Origin: Phymatolithon calcareum
Lineage: Eukaryota; Rhodophyta; Florideophyceae; Hapalidiales
Length of the DNA: 64,000 nucleotides
Direction of reading: 5' to 3'
NCBI GenBank assembly: GCA_977006965.1
Contig: OZ345355.1
Coordinates: forward strand, 1,240,001 to 1,304,000
The translations under genes and the position numbers were made by a program. Positions 42,869-54,010 of the stretch are shown here, one piece after another (position 1 is the stretch's first letter; each line of letters begins with the position of its first letter). The notes below the pieces were generated by a model that worked only from the letters and a program-made list of their open reading frames with translations, was not told the origin of the DNA and did no database searches.

Positions 42869-44605
42869 ATGATTTTACCATTTTCTACGAATGTATGGAA
42901 TGCGCTACGATTCATCCTTCTTTCGTTGGTGGTCGTCCCCGTAATTGAAAACGCTCTCCACAGGTTGCATCAGATGAGAACCGCTCATCGATTGTTGAGT
43001 TCAAAGCCAGCCCGCATCCGGCAATCCAAGATTGGGAACTGGGGGCTTCATCAAGAAGTGGACGAACTCAACTTCAGCTCCAAAGTCTTAGCCGTCGTGG
43101 TCGCCGTTTTGTATGTCGGATTGAGCCTTTACACCGAGTATGCAAGTGGATCTCAACAAGTCACCAGAACTCGAATCTGGCAAGCTCCTGTATCAAAGAA
43201 TATCATCCAACAAGGAAATACCAAATTCTATGACACCAATCTGGTAGCATATGGGTCTTCTGCGGGATGCATGTCTAAAGCATCGAGAATGGCAATACAT
43301 AAATTGTCAGAAGATATCGTCGAATGTAAAATTCAGAGGCTTCCTGATGTTTTATTTAACGTCAGCTGGCCGGATTTTTCGTCTTTCCTGGGTCATCATG
43401 GTTACAAAGGAAATTTTGCAGAAATGGTGAAGATTTCTTATAATGACACACATTTACTTTTAACTGTGACCGCCAAGAAGTACGATCTTGCGGCTGTTAT
43501 TGACGATGAGAAGGTTTGCCTTGGGGAGGCTTCGTATCTTGTTTGCTTCTCTAAATGCGAAAAAATCACTGTGCTGGCGGCGATTGGCAATCTACTATAC
43601 TTCCAAGATGTCCTAATCCGTTATGCTGTGAAGCATGCCCGAGAAGCTAACACTGTCCCGCTACTATCAAATGACGCATTCACATCAAATGGTGAGTTTT
43701 TGGCACGTACTTACACAAGGACAGAGTTCATGGAAAGGGTAAAGCATACGAGCTTACGTATGTTCCACATAAGATTCAAATATGAGACAAGTGGAGTGGG
43801 GAAGATTTGCGACGAAAATCGACAACTACAACCCAAAATATTAAGATTACCGCAAAGCGCACACCTTATCCGACATGAAAAGCGCCAGAAAATATGGCTT
43901 CGATTGAACAGAACTGCAAAGTGCATTGGACTTTTTTGGAATAATCTGTTGCCCTTTGATGAGTTTGCAAACTCTACTATGGTTTGCTACACAATGAACG
44001 TACCTTGGTTCTGCGCGCAAAAACGTTCTGATGGTTCATTCTCTTTGAGCAAATTGAAGTCCGTTTCTGATTACACTCAAACTGGTTCTGTCGAATGGAC
44101 ATTAGAGTTCAGAGATGAAGGTCTTGGATTGGGGGATGTGGCAAGGGGAGCGATGGTGTTATTCAAGATGTCAAGGGAAGTGGACTCGGAACGACACATA
44201 GGGTACTCATCCAGTGAAGTAACCAAAAAGTTTGCGGAGCATCTAAGAAACGGTATACCGAAGTTGACACAAGTTGGGGGACCGAATTCTACATACTTCG
44301 AAGTAATGGGGAAGGGCGAAAGGGCAACCGTGGTCACATGGGTCTTATTACTGTGGGTTGTTGCATTCTTCTTATCGTTGACCTATATATGTTGCACCAA
44401 CATGATGAGGTCCCGGCTGCTTCCGGACGTGGATTTTCTGTATCGTCGCGCCGTAATGCAACAGCACACTAGGCACAACTCTGTCAAATCGATTCGCAAT
44501 CCACCAACCGTAAGTATAAGTAAGACAGGGAAGTTTGGTGAATTCAGTATATCTTATGATGCCGTTGCGACTGCAAAAATTGCCCCCGGTGATTTGTTGA
44601 TGTAA
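42869..44605 (+). CDS. T3: membrane-anchored ectodomain protein, unknown function
   Basis: An intact frame of 578 codons from ATG 42869. An in-frame ATG 96 bases upstream is not conserved in frame in T2 and was not used. The layout equals T2: two N-terminal hydrophobic segments, an ectodomain with sequons (F-N-V-S-W, Y-N-D-T, N-R-T, N-S-T), the membrane segment W-V-L-L-L-W-V-V-A-F-F-L-S-L, and a tail differing from T2 at a single residue (A to V near the end). The middle is strongly different: T2 R-R-V-P-S-W-P-Y-E-E-S-L becomes R-L-P-D-V-L-F-N-V-S-W-P, and about ten residues are lost around S-N-G-E-F-L. The donor GTAAGTAT near 44513 is also present. Confidence 0.8.
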   Translation: MILPFSTNVWNALRFILLSLVVVPVIENALHRLHQMRTAHRLLSSKPARIRQSKIGNWGLHQEVDELNFSSKVLAVVVAVLYVGLSLYTEYASGSQQVTRTRIWQAPVSKNIIQQGNTKFYDTNLVAYGSSAGCMSKASRMAIHKLSEDIVECKIQRLPDVLFNVSWPDFSSFLGHHGYKGNFAEMVKISYNDTHLLLTVTAKKYDLAAVIDDEKVCLGEASYLVCFSKCEKITVLAAIGNLLYFQDVLIRYAVKHAREANTVPLLSNDAFTSNGEFLARTYTRTEFMERVKHTSLRMFHIRFKYETSGVGKICDENRQLQPKILRLPQSAHLIRHEKRQKIWLRLNRTAKCIGLFWNNLLPFDEFANSTMVCYTMNVPWFCAQKRSDGSFSLSKLKSVSDYTQTGSVEWTLEFRDEGLGLGDVARGAMVLFKMSREVDSERHIGYSSSEVTKKFAEHLRNGIPKLTQVGGPNSTYFEVMGKGERATVVTWVLLLWVVAFFLSLTYICCTNMMRSRLLPDVDFLYRRAVMQQHTRHNSVKSIRNPPTVSISKTGKFGEFSISYDAVATAKIAPGDLLM

Positions 44606-45171
44606 TGACTGCAGAATTTCTTTCTTTCCTCCTTGCAAGATACCTGAGTTACACAAAGTGTAAAAAACTCAACATCTACAGAGCCTCTAAATGTTCCTGT
44701 TCTGGATCCATTCAGGGTAATCGAGCAACTGCTTCCCTCGAGTACTGCAGCGCACTACTGCACGACGACATCTGTGTGCGCTTCGCAGAACGTTAATTCA
44801 ATTCTTGCTTTTGACATGATTCGAACGGGCGACCTCTACATCCCTCCCTTTATCCTATTGACCTATGCGCACAGGGGCGCAGAGGTATTTTTACCATTTC
44901 TGTACACCACAGGTGAGAGACCACAGAGCTGATGCTCATCGCATTTCAATGAGATCGATACACATTAGGAATTAGTGTGAATAAAAATTTGAAGACTGAT
45001 ACAATTGTTTTAAGTTAGAAGATTGCGTGAGGTATGTTTTCCGGTAGGCAATCTCGACGATATTCCACGATTTAATTTGCGTAGGTGTATTGTACCCGTG
45101 GTATGCAGTTAGTAGAGCGGGAAAAGTAGCAAGCACCCCACAAAATCTCAATACCTAGGAGGCCGCTTAGG
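44606..45171. repeat. T downstream flank, copy 3
   Basis: Nearly identical to 38149-38714. If the alternative intron were used in T3, the exon would reach TAA after E-L-H-K-V, eight codons in. Nothing else was seen. Confidence 0.6.
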
Positions 45172-45278
45172 ATGTCTCCGGAACTGGACTCATTTGCTAC
45201 GTTCGCAACTCGTCTTGTTCGTGCCACCCGGCGACGGTCCGCCCGTCTCTACGGGTACACCGATCCCCGCATGTACGC

Positions 45279-45809
45279 GAATTCAGATCCTGATCTTGTT
45301 GCAAACGATTGTGCAAACATGGAGCGGCAGGAGCAGTATGCGAAACGATATGGTGTGCCGATTGTTGTTTGTCTGAATCGGTTTTGCGACGGATGCTGAG
45401 AAGGAGACGGCGATTGTGCTCGGTCGGGCACACACAGCAGGCGCGTTTGACTCCGTCGTAGAAAACAATTGGAGGAGAAGTGCTGTCTGAGCCGTCGCGC
45501 TTGAAGAAGAAGCTGCGCGTGCCGCGAACGCGCGGCCTGAGTTCGGATTCTTGCACGCTGATGACACTCCTCTGAAGGAGAAGGTACGAACGGTCGCGGT
45601 GGAGGTATATGGGCGGCTGGGGTGAAATAAACTTTACTCCAAAGAGGCTTAGGTGCTACTCGAGATGTATGAGAATTACGGGTTCGGAAACCTACCTTTC
45701 TGCATTTCAAAAGCGCCGTGTAGTCTGTCTGGGGACCCTGCTTTGAAAGGGGCCTCCAACAGGTTCTTTCGGGCCAGAAAGAGAGATGGGATTAAATGCG
45801 GGAGCTGAG
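45279..45809 (+). pseudogene. F4: formate-tetrahydrofolate ligase fragment
   Basis: C-A-N-M-E-R-Q-E-Q-Y-A-K-R-Y-G-V-P-I-V-V-C-L-N-R-F is followed by a frameshift (C-D-G-C stop), with later pieces in other frames. The Y-E-N-Y-G-F-G-N-L-P-F-C block is at about 45669. The LINE insertion site of F1/F2 is empty. It is shorter than F1 in the middle by small deletions. Confidence 0.72.
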
Positions 45810-46805
45810 TTTGTGTTTTTCATTTACGGAAAAATTCTAACCATGCCTCGATCAAAACAGAATCGTAAATAGAAAGTGATCTAGGAACTGAACTGATAGA
45901 AATCTTAGAGCAAGAGCCTCTCAGGTCGTCGAAGGATGATACACGAACAAGATGTTCGCTACTTTATCACAAGGTAGGCCTCAAAGAAGTTTGTGCAAAC
46001 ACTCGGGTACTTCTGGCTCGGTTCAATTCGTTTCCTTTTATTGTCTCTGTCATTGAAGAATACTGATATAATACTCCCCAGGAACTCATACTCTCAATGA
46101 TTGCACTGACAACGTAACATGCAAATAAGTCCAATTGTTGAACACAAACAAAAACATAGAACAATAAAACAGCAAGTGGAATACATAAAACAATACAAAC
46201 GAAATAGACTATAAGACGCAATCTTTTGCACCAGCACGTGCGACGAAAAACGCACGCGAATGTCCGAGTCGCCGGTGCTTCCATTGCAGTGCATCGACAT
46301 TAACTTATAAAACGTGATACAGGAAAAATAATAAGTTTGAATGGGAGCTTCAGTTCGATTGTATATTTTGATAGGAGGAGGATTTTAAAAGTTGTAACTC
46401 ACTGCAGTACATTTATCGGTCGAGAGAACAAAATAAATTGGATTTTCTAAAGAATTTGAGAAGTGAAAGAGGAAAATATAAGTTTCTTCTCACTTAAACA
46501 AAATAAGTTTGTATTTTCATAGAGCAATCAATATTCTATGGCGCCCCTACTAGGGATGACATAGAAGCAATCAGTTGCAAGAGAAAACCGATGTCTACCC
46601 CCTCAGCCGGTTGACAAAGACTATTTCGATTCGTTGTTTTCCAATCAACATCCTTTTTCCTGGCTTAACGTACACATCTCCTTAATCAATTTGAAATCAT
46701 CCAAAAAAAGCGATTATCAAAATTTGATAAACACACACTATCATAATATGATTATGTGCACCGTGTTCCGAATTTTGGAAACGAATCACATCCCATTGTT
46801 TTCAA
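45810..46805. repeat. X spacer of unit 4
   Basis: The cleanest version of the spacer, without MITEs. It is useful as the empty-site reference for insertions in units 1-3. The minus-strand hydrophobic frame is present (46284-45967, with the overlapping frame 46300-46094). Confidence 0.65.
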
Positions 46806-47830
46806 ATGTGCTTGTAGATCATGAAACTTCCGCGACTCTGTCTTAAATATAGACATATTCTATGGTCTGGATGGCCGACAGAAATAGTTACGAAATTGTG
46901 ATAAGTGAAGATGCGTGCGCGGTGATCTGTTTCTTCGTGTTGTGAAAGCATATAAATTAAGACAGATGAGACAGCGCAAGGCTGGACAAGAGAGAGCGAC
47001 TGTATTACGGAATGTAGTGGAACTACCCGGCACTCATGATGCCATGATAACATCTAAATGTTTACCGTTGATTGCAACAAGGTACACTATGGAGGGGTTA
47101 ATCATAAGCACATTAAATTTATATTTCCATGCAAGAATCTTGGACAAAAGCAGACTCTCACGAAATGAGTCTCAATCGAGCTGAGTGCAAGGCATACAGC
47201 CACGACCCGTGCAGTATGATGGAATTGAGAGCAACAATGTATGGGGAATTTTACAGCACGCAATACAGTAATAGTTGCGCAAATTCTGGTGAGGACTCCC
47301 CGTCGATCCCCTCGGCAGCGAGACCGGGCCATCATTTTTGTTTCACCAACTCGGCTACCACCGTGTTGGGGGCACTTGGGGAAACTGCCGGTTCTGCACT
47401 TACCCTACAGCGTTATAAAAAAGGGTTATCACAATGCACTACTACTAGAGGAGATACAGTAAATTCGAAAATTTCGAACTATCGCCTCCGTGGAGACGCT
47501 GCTTCGATATACAGTTGTCAATAAATTAAATTGCAAATTTTGTTGTTTGTAGTTCTTTGTTGATCCTAGACACTTCACTAGTAGGTGCAGTCCTTGCGAA
47601 TATGTGATTGCGTTGTTGTTATGATGGCGATGCCCTAGAAGGTATCACCGAGAGTACATGTCCAAGATCTATTATGTGTACGGCCATCGAGGAAATCGCA
47701 CGTGTAACTTGGGGATTGAAGAGTACAATAGTGTGGCAGAGAGGAATTAATCTGAGGCACACCGAGTGTACCTTGTTATTATAAATTTCGAGGATCGGAG
47801 AAATAAACGGTCAAGGAAGAGGAGGCATTT
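46806..47830 (+). repeat. U4 with the 320-bp segment
   Basis: Frames 46915-47184 and 47129-47524 together correspond to U2, broken by loss of eight bases near 47120 (TATATTTCC against TCCTGTTTCTATATTTCC). The additional segment of unit 3 is at about 47510-47830 with small deletions. The break shows that the frame is not maintained. Confidence 0.5.
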
Positions 47831-47980
47831 TCGCTTTGTTTTTGGGAAGGTCGCATCTGAGGTGAACGGTACGCGAAGCGTGGAACGGTGAATTACGCTA
47901 GCGTCTGCGAAGTCCGTTTACCTCTAGGCGAGGGAATCCCCTCTGTGAAACCAGAATTTCAACTGAATGGCAAATATACA

Positions 47981-48836
47981 GGGGTTATATGTTGATTTAT
48001 TTTAAAAGTTCCCAAAACCTCAATTTGATTAACAGGGCAGCTTCTCGCTGTCTTCCACATTCATCTCTCTACTAGCCTCCTAATATCTCCTTAATCCGAA
48101 TTTCTCGCCCTGCGAGGGCTCGAGTGAGTAGTTCGCATTCGTATTCTGTTTCTTGGTCCATCTTCATGCACCGTAGTTTGCGTTGGAGCACAACGAGCTC
48201 AACAGCAGCACCGTGTCCAAAATACTTCGCTAAAACTGATTTTCTCCACAAAGGAGCTCTGTTGAAAAGAAATCTCAGGCATCTCAACCGCGCAGTTCTG
48301 TCCCTTATACGTAACACTCCTGGTAGTTCATTCGGCTTGTGGACCGGGATTTTAACTGTCCGTCCCTCTTCTTCCAACGTCCATATTTTTGCAACTTACC
48401 GTATGCGTCCGGTTTTTGATACCATACCTTCTTCTGCTTGTTTTAGAGCTTCTTTGAGGTGCTTCTCTTCTCTAAGATGTCCAATATCCTTTGATACATC
48501 TTCCAGGTCTTCTTCTCCTCCTTGGTATTCTTCTCCGAGCTCAAGGTACTTCTTCTGTCTTACCAAGGTTAAGGTGAACCTTTCAGCCTGGTGCGCTCTC
48601 CTCATCTGTGGGCTGGCGAGACGGCAGAGCACTCGCATCCTCTCCCTTCGATACTCGGCATATTTTCCGAAAACGTATCTGTAGAAAAGACCTTCTGCTG
48701 CTTCAATTGACGATAGTAGTCGTTTCGTGATCGGGTTCAGGTGAGTGGCATACTCCCATTTGGGGAGAATCAACGACTTGAAAATCCTGATGCACGTGGC
48801 TGGTTGGAATCCTCTGACGTTCACACCTATTTGGGC
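47981..48836 (-). mobile_element. 5'-truncated LINE upstream of T4
   Basis: 856 bp, flanked by CAAATATACA (47971-47980 and 48837-48846). The uninterrupted host sequence is GGCAAATATACAGCGCGCC before T2. The minus strand encodes K-W-E-Y-A-T-H-L-N-P, F-G-K-Y-A-E-Y-R-R-E-R-M-R-V-L-C-R and N-R-A-P-L-W-R-K-S-V-L with one frame change near 48390. It is related to, but distinct from, the subfamily at 31923. Confidence 0.88.
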
Positions 48837-49580
48837 CAAATATACATCGCGCCCCAGTTCACCCTCGCTACGCCACTCTTATACTGTAGCAGTAAACCTC
48901 AATGAGTCCTGCTCTCACTCCATTGCATAGAGCAGAAACAACCAAAGTCCTCAACGTCGTTTATCGCTCCGTCGTGCTGATTATCTTCGTCGTCAAAGAC
49001 ACGGCAGCCGCGTCTAGACACACTTGAAAAATCGAGGCGCAATTCCCTTAGTGATTTTCGTCAAAGCTATCTCCTGCACTCAGCGGTGTCATACCCACGG
49101 CCTGGTAAAGCACTCAAAATGATTTTACCATTTTCTACCAATGTATGGAATGCGCAACGATTCATTCTTCTTTCGTTGGTGGTCGTCCCCGTAATTGAAA
49201 ACGCTCTCCACAGGTTACATCAGATGAGAACCGCTCACCGATTGTTGAAATCCAAGATTGGGAACTGGGGACTTCATTAAGAAGTGGACGAGCTCAACTA
49301 CATTTCTAAGGTCTTAGCCGTCGTGGTCGCGGTTTTGTACGTCGGATTGAGCCTTTACACTGAGTATGCAAGTGGATCTCAACAAGACACCAGAACTCGA
49401 ATCTGGCAAGCTCCTGTATCAAAGAATATTATCCAACAAGGAAAGATCAAATTCTATGACACCAATCTGGTAGCATCTGAGTATTATGCGGGATGCATGT
49501 CTCAAGCATCGAGAATGGCAATACTTAGATTGTCCGAAGATATCGTGGAGCGTAAAATTCAGAGGCTTGTTCATGGTCGT

Positions 49581-50146
49581 GGGGATATTTGATGATTTTA
49601 TTTTTGAGAGCTCCCAAAGCCTCACCTTGGAGTAACGGGGCAGCTCTTGCATAATCTCTACGCTATAGTCATCTGGCTGCTCAAAACGTTCTTGATTCGT
49701 AATTCTCTCCCAACAAGAGCTCCGGTAAGTCTCTTGCACTCAAACTCAATTTCTGTACTCATCTTCGATGACGCTAGAGTACGTTGTAAGGCGACTAGTT
49801 CGACCACCGCGGTAATCCCACAGTACGCACCCAACACTGATTTCCTCCAAAGGGGTGCTCGGTTGAATGTCAACCTTAGGCACCTTAAACGTGTTGTTCT
49901 TTCTCCTATGTAAAGGATCCCTGGTAGCTTGCCTTCAATAGGAATCTTCATTGACCTGCCTTCTTCTTCCTTTTCCCATACCTTAATTGTTTCTTCTCTC
50001 CTCGTCTTCTTCGTGACAGATCCCTCCTGGGATTTCTGAAGGGCTTGTCGCAAGTCTTCATACATCTTGAGATATTCAATATCCTTCATTGCTTCCTTTA
50101 CGTCCTCATCTCTTCCAACGTACTCTTCTGTTTCTTCAAGGCGCTT
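49581..50146 (-). mobile_element. 5'-truncated LINE (subfamily C) in T4
   Basis: 566 bp, with the perfect 14-bp target duplication TTGTTCATGGTCGT (49567-49580 and 50147-50160). It is the reverse complement of the LINE at 32076-32640 with few differences, including N-R-A-P-L-W-R-K-S-V-L-G-A-Y. An open frame of 143 codons (50089-49658) has no stop. Confidence 0.93.
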
Positions 50147-50784
50147 TTGTTCATGGTCGTTTTAACCTCAGCTGGCCACATAAAGAATCTTTGGTGGGTT
50201 ATTGTGACAATCAAAGAGGGACAAATCTGGTGAAGATTTATGATAATGGAACTCATTTACTTTTAACTGTGACCCACGAGAAGGAACTCTCTGGGTATCT
50301 TACGGCTGTTATTGACGATGAGAAGGTTTGCCTTGGGAAGAATTCGAATCAAGTTTTCCTCTCTAAAAGCGAAAACATCACTGTGCTGGCGGCAATTGGC
50401 AATCTACTATACTTCCAAGATGTCGTTCTTCGTTATTCTGAGGACAATGAAGCTATCACTGTCCCACTACTATCAAATGACGCATTCACATCACGTAGAT
50501 TATTCGAGAACGTTGAGTATTTGGCACGTATTTACACAAGGACAGAGTTTGTGGAAAAAACAAAGCATTCGGGCTTTCTTTTTTTTCTAGATAAGATTCT
50601 CCATGCGGAAAGTGGAACGGGGAAGATTTGCGACGAAAATCCACAACTAGAACCCAAAATATTAAGAGTACCGCAAAGCGCAAGCCTTATCCAATATGAA
50701 AAGCGCACGGAAATATGGCTTCGATTGAACAGAACTGCAATGTGCATTGGAATTTTTCGGAATAATCTGTTGCTCTTTTATGAG

Positions 50785-51339
50785 CAGGGGTCGGTTAAAA
50801 TGGATTGACATTGCAATGAATTGCAATCCTCAATAGAAATCGAAGATTGGGTCATTCTGCAGCATTGCAAGTTGCATTGCGCCATCTTTTTGTGATTTCA
50901 ATACCGATTGCTGAAGTGGCTACACTAATTTAGGTACCCTAACTACGTACCAGTCGTGCGCCAGCTGACCACGAATCGCCGACATCCCGGCAACAGTACA
51001 TGTAAGGCATTCTTTCCTTGATTATACCGTGCTGGCTATTTTCTTACAACGTCACTGTCGATTCCACGTGATAACAACATATGTAAGGCAAACCCTTATC
51101 ATATTGTACCTTGCTGGCTGCTCATTTGCAACCTGGCGTGAATGTGCGGCTGTTTCTGTTGTAGTGTTTTATGCTTTGCATGACCAATAAACGATATTCA
51201 TCGCCCGAGATCATTGCAATTAGGATTTCTACGACTACCAGTATTGCAATTCGCATTGCATCGCCGTGTGAGACGCCCTCCGCATTGGGTATTGCATCTT
51301 TTTCTCCAATCGCTTGCAATGGCATTGTTCGGATCCCTG
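50785..51339. mobile_element. Non-autonomous hAT MITE in T4
   Basis: 555 bp, with ends CAGGGGTCGG and CGGATCCCTG. It is flanked by a perfect 8-bp duplication TTTATGAG (50777-50784 and 51340-51347). The empty site CTTTTATGAGTTTGC is in T2 and T3. Many TTGCAAT / ATTGCAAT words lie near both ends, like H1-H4. It has no transposase. Confidence 0.93.
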
Positions 51340-51975
51340 TTTATGAGTTTGCAAACTCTACTATGGTTTGCCACTCAGCAAACGGAAATGGGTTCTGCGC
51401 GAAAACATTCTGATGGTTCATTCTCTTTGAGCAAATTGGAGCCTCGTGATATTTTCGAGGAAAGTGATTTTGTCGAATGGACATTAGAGTTCAGAGATGA
51501 AGGTCTTGGATTGGGGGATGTGGCAAGGGGAGCGATGGTGTTATTCATGATGTCAAGGGAAGTGTATAAAGAACAGCACAGGTGGCACACATTCAGTGAA
51601 GTAACCGAAACGTTTGTGATGCATCTAGAAAACGGTATACCCGAAGTCGACACAAGTTGGGGGACCGAATTCTACATACTTCGAAGTAATCGGGAAGGAC
51701 GAAAGAGCAACCGTGGTCACATGGGTCTTATTAATGTGGGTTGTTGCATTCTTCTTAGCGTTGACATATATATGTTGCACCAACATGATGAGGTCCCGGC
51801 TACTTCCGGACGTGGATTTTCTGTATCGTCGCGCCGTAATGCAATAGCACACTAGGCGCAACTCTGTCAAATCGATTCGCAATCCACCAACCGTAAGTAT
51901 AAGTAAGACAGGGAAGTTTGGTGAATTCAGCATATCTTATGATGCCGCTGCGACTGCAAAAATTGCCCCTGGAAG

Positions 51976-52559
51976 TTGCGCGAAACTTCGAAATTTGTGC
52001 GTTTTGACACTATCTTTGCATTTCAACACTGTTAAATATTTGCCACTAAATATGCATTAAATTGAGAGGACGACATTGTAAAAACCGAAAGAAATTTTGG
52101 CCATTACCATATAGATGCATACATTTGAAAGAACATATATTTGTCATATGTTGGAAAAATTCGAATTTATTCGTACATATTCGTATGACAAATATTCGAC
52201 GATGCTTACTTGTCTATATGCCGAAGTTTGCCTTCTCGACATATTTCCAACTCATTCAAAACAACCCAAGAGAGGAGTAGAGATAGAATGACTTCAAGCA
52301 AAGAATATGGTGTAGTTCGTGATTTCAGGTGAATTGGAGAGACAACCGATTTCACATGTGTGGCGAAATTGGCGAATATTCGAGAACTTGAGCGCCATAT
52401 TTCTGCTCTTCACGATTTAATGACGGCATATTTCTTTTTCCATCATGTGCATTGCATAGTACCCTTCAAGGAATTCGGTCGAAATTGAACGCTTGCGACT
52501 TGGTGGCGGAATATTCGCCACTTTAATAGCTCACATATGGCATATATATGGTTTTAAAA
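51976..52559. other. Unassigned AT-rich segment
   Basis: It begins where T4 homology ends (AAGTTGCGCGAAACTTCG). It contains several short TTCGAAT / ATTCG words and no coding frame of note. It may be a transposon remnant, but no ends were recognised. Confidence 0.4.
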
Positions 52560-53905
52560 ACCTAAACCGGGCCATATACCGATCCTGCCGGGAAGACTAC
52601 CGAGCCCACGTTGCCAAAAAGGTTGACGAAATGTAAACCGCTGACAGAAGGGGCGACCACAGGGAAGTCTTGACGCTCGTGAAACACATGAGGGGACAGA
52701 AATCCGGAGCATTTTGTGAACCCTCCACAACGCCAAACGGAACGCTGATCACTACCTCAGAGGCCGCTCTTGATTCCTGGGCTCACTTTATAGAAAGTAA
52801 GTACAAGAAACACGACGGCGAAGCACCCTCATACCCCCCGAACGAAGAGGAAGTTCCTTCCCTGCAACGTGAAGAAATTTCGATGCCATAAATGCAATGA
52901 AAAAAGGGAAGTCGCCTGGTGTTGACGGAATCCCGGTCGAAATCTACCAAAACAGCACCGCAGCAAGAGACGCACTCGCCGAAGTCCTGATATCTGTGTG
53001 GGAAGAAGAACAAATACCCGAAGACCTTTCCGTTGGAGCCCTAGTTATGATGCATAAGAAAGGAACTAAAGAAGTGAGGCCGAACTACAGGGCTGTTTGT
53101 CTCCTACAAAATGCATTCAAGATTTTTTCAATGTGCGTCCTGAACAGGATTCTCCCACTCGTAGAGGATCTCCTCCCAAAATTGCAATCGGGGTTCCGAA
53201 CAGCACGAGGCACACGGGACAATTCCTGTATCCTGGCCTGGACGACCGACTACCTACTACAAGAGGGCAGAAAAGCTGTGGTCACTTACATCGATTTCCG
53301 CGCCGCTTTCGACAGCCTGTCACACGACTTCTTGCTCGAATCACTCCGCGCAAATCGCGTACCGGAGAAATACGTCAGAATCGTGAAAATGATGTACGAC
53401 AGGGCAAGAGTCATTGTCAGACGGCAGCTTCCAGGAGGCAGACGGGAATACTCTCGACATATAAGCGTTAACCGAGGTGTGCTTCAAGGAGACATTCTGA
53501 GCCCTCTATGCTTTATAATTGCTCTAGACCTCATATTCCAAAGGCACAACAACTCCTCACAGATCAGACTGACTAACGGTACCGTATCGAAGATGCTGGC
53601 CGTGATGACGAAAAGGACGATAGCCGAAGAAGCAAGAGAGCCCCCACTGGGGGTGATACAATGGACTAAGGAACGTCGCTGGGGATGGCTAGGACATGTT
53701 CTACGCAAAGGGGAGAACAGGCTCGTCCGCAGGATACTGCTACAATGCGTACCCAGAACATATGCTTCTCTCCTTGGCGATATCCCAAACCAAGGTATCG
53801 AATCGTCCATAAAAGACGCTTCCGACCACAGCAAGTGGAGTCGCATGAAGCCTTCTAGACGTGCTAGCCTCTTAGGGGAATAAAGCAATCATCATCATCA
53901 TCTCC
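52560..53905 (+). mobile_element. RTE-like LINE, internally deleted
   Basis: Reverse transcriptase is in the frame 52897-53883: K-S-P-G-V-D-G-I-P-V-E, Y-I-D-F-R-A-A-F-D-S-L and R-G-V-L-Q-G-D-I-L-S-P. The following active-site block (Y-A-D-D) is missing. After L-I-F-Q-R-H-N the frame jumps to the C-terminal region R-R-W-G-W-L-G-H-V-L-R-K. The last motif and the tail ATAAAGCAATCATCATCATC are typical of RTE/BovB-like elements. An upstream piece (52560-52896) has stops. It is dead, from a family different from the other LINEs. Confidence 0.8.
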
Positions 53906-54010
53906 ACCAAATTATGTATCTCAAAAATGGGCAATTTGTGGCATAATTGGTCGCCATCCCGACCAATGCCTTAATTCGTAGTCTTCGCCAAGCGATTCTG
54001 CAGCGATGTA
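53906..54010. other. Short segment 3' of gene G copy 2
   Basis: On the minus strand the frame beyond the apparent G stop still reads L-P-I-F-E-I-H-N-L-V-E, similar to the relic near 8060. This suggests that gene G originally extended this far. Confidence 0.35.

Larger units (their letters stand above)
49119..51975 (+). pseudogene. T4: T-family gene broken by LINE, MITE and point lesions
   Basis: The start ATG 49119 and N-terminus are like T3. A 24-base deletion near 49249 removes S-K-P-A-R-I-R, and TAA at 49278-49280 replaces CAA. A LINE is inserted at 49581-50146 and a hAT MITE at 50785-51339. A frameshift follows near 51640 and TAG for CAG near 51845. The last codons are replaced after 51975 by unrelated sequence. 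The ectodomain read past the stops is another distinct variant (R-F-N-L-S-W-P-H-K-E-S-L, Y-C-D-N-Q-R-G-T-N), most like T1. Confidence 0.85.
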
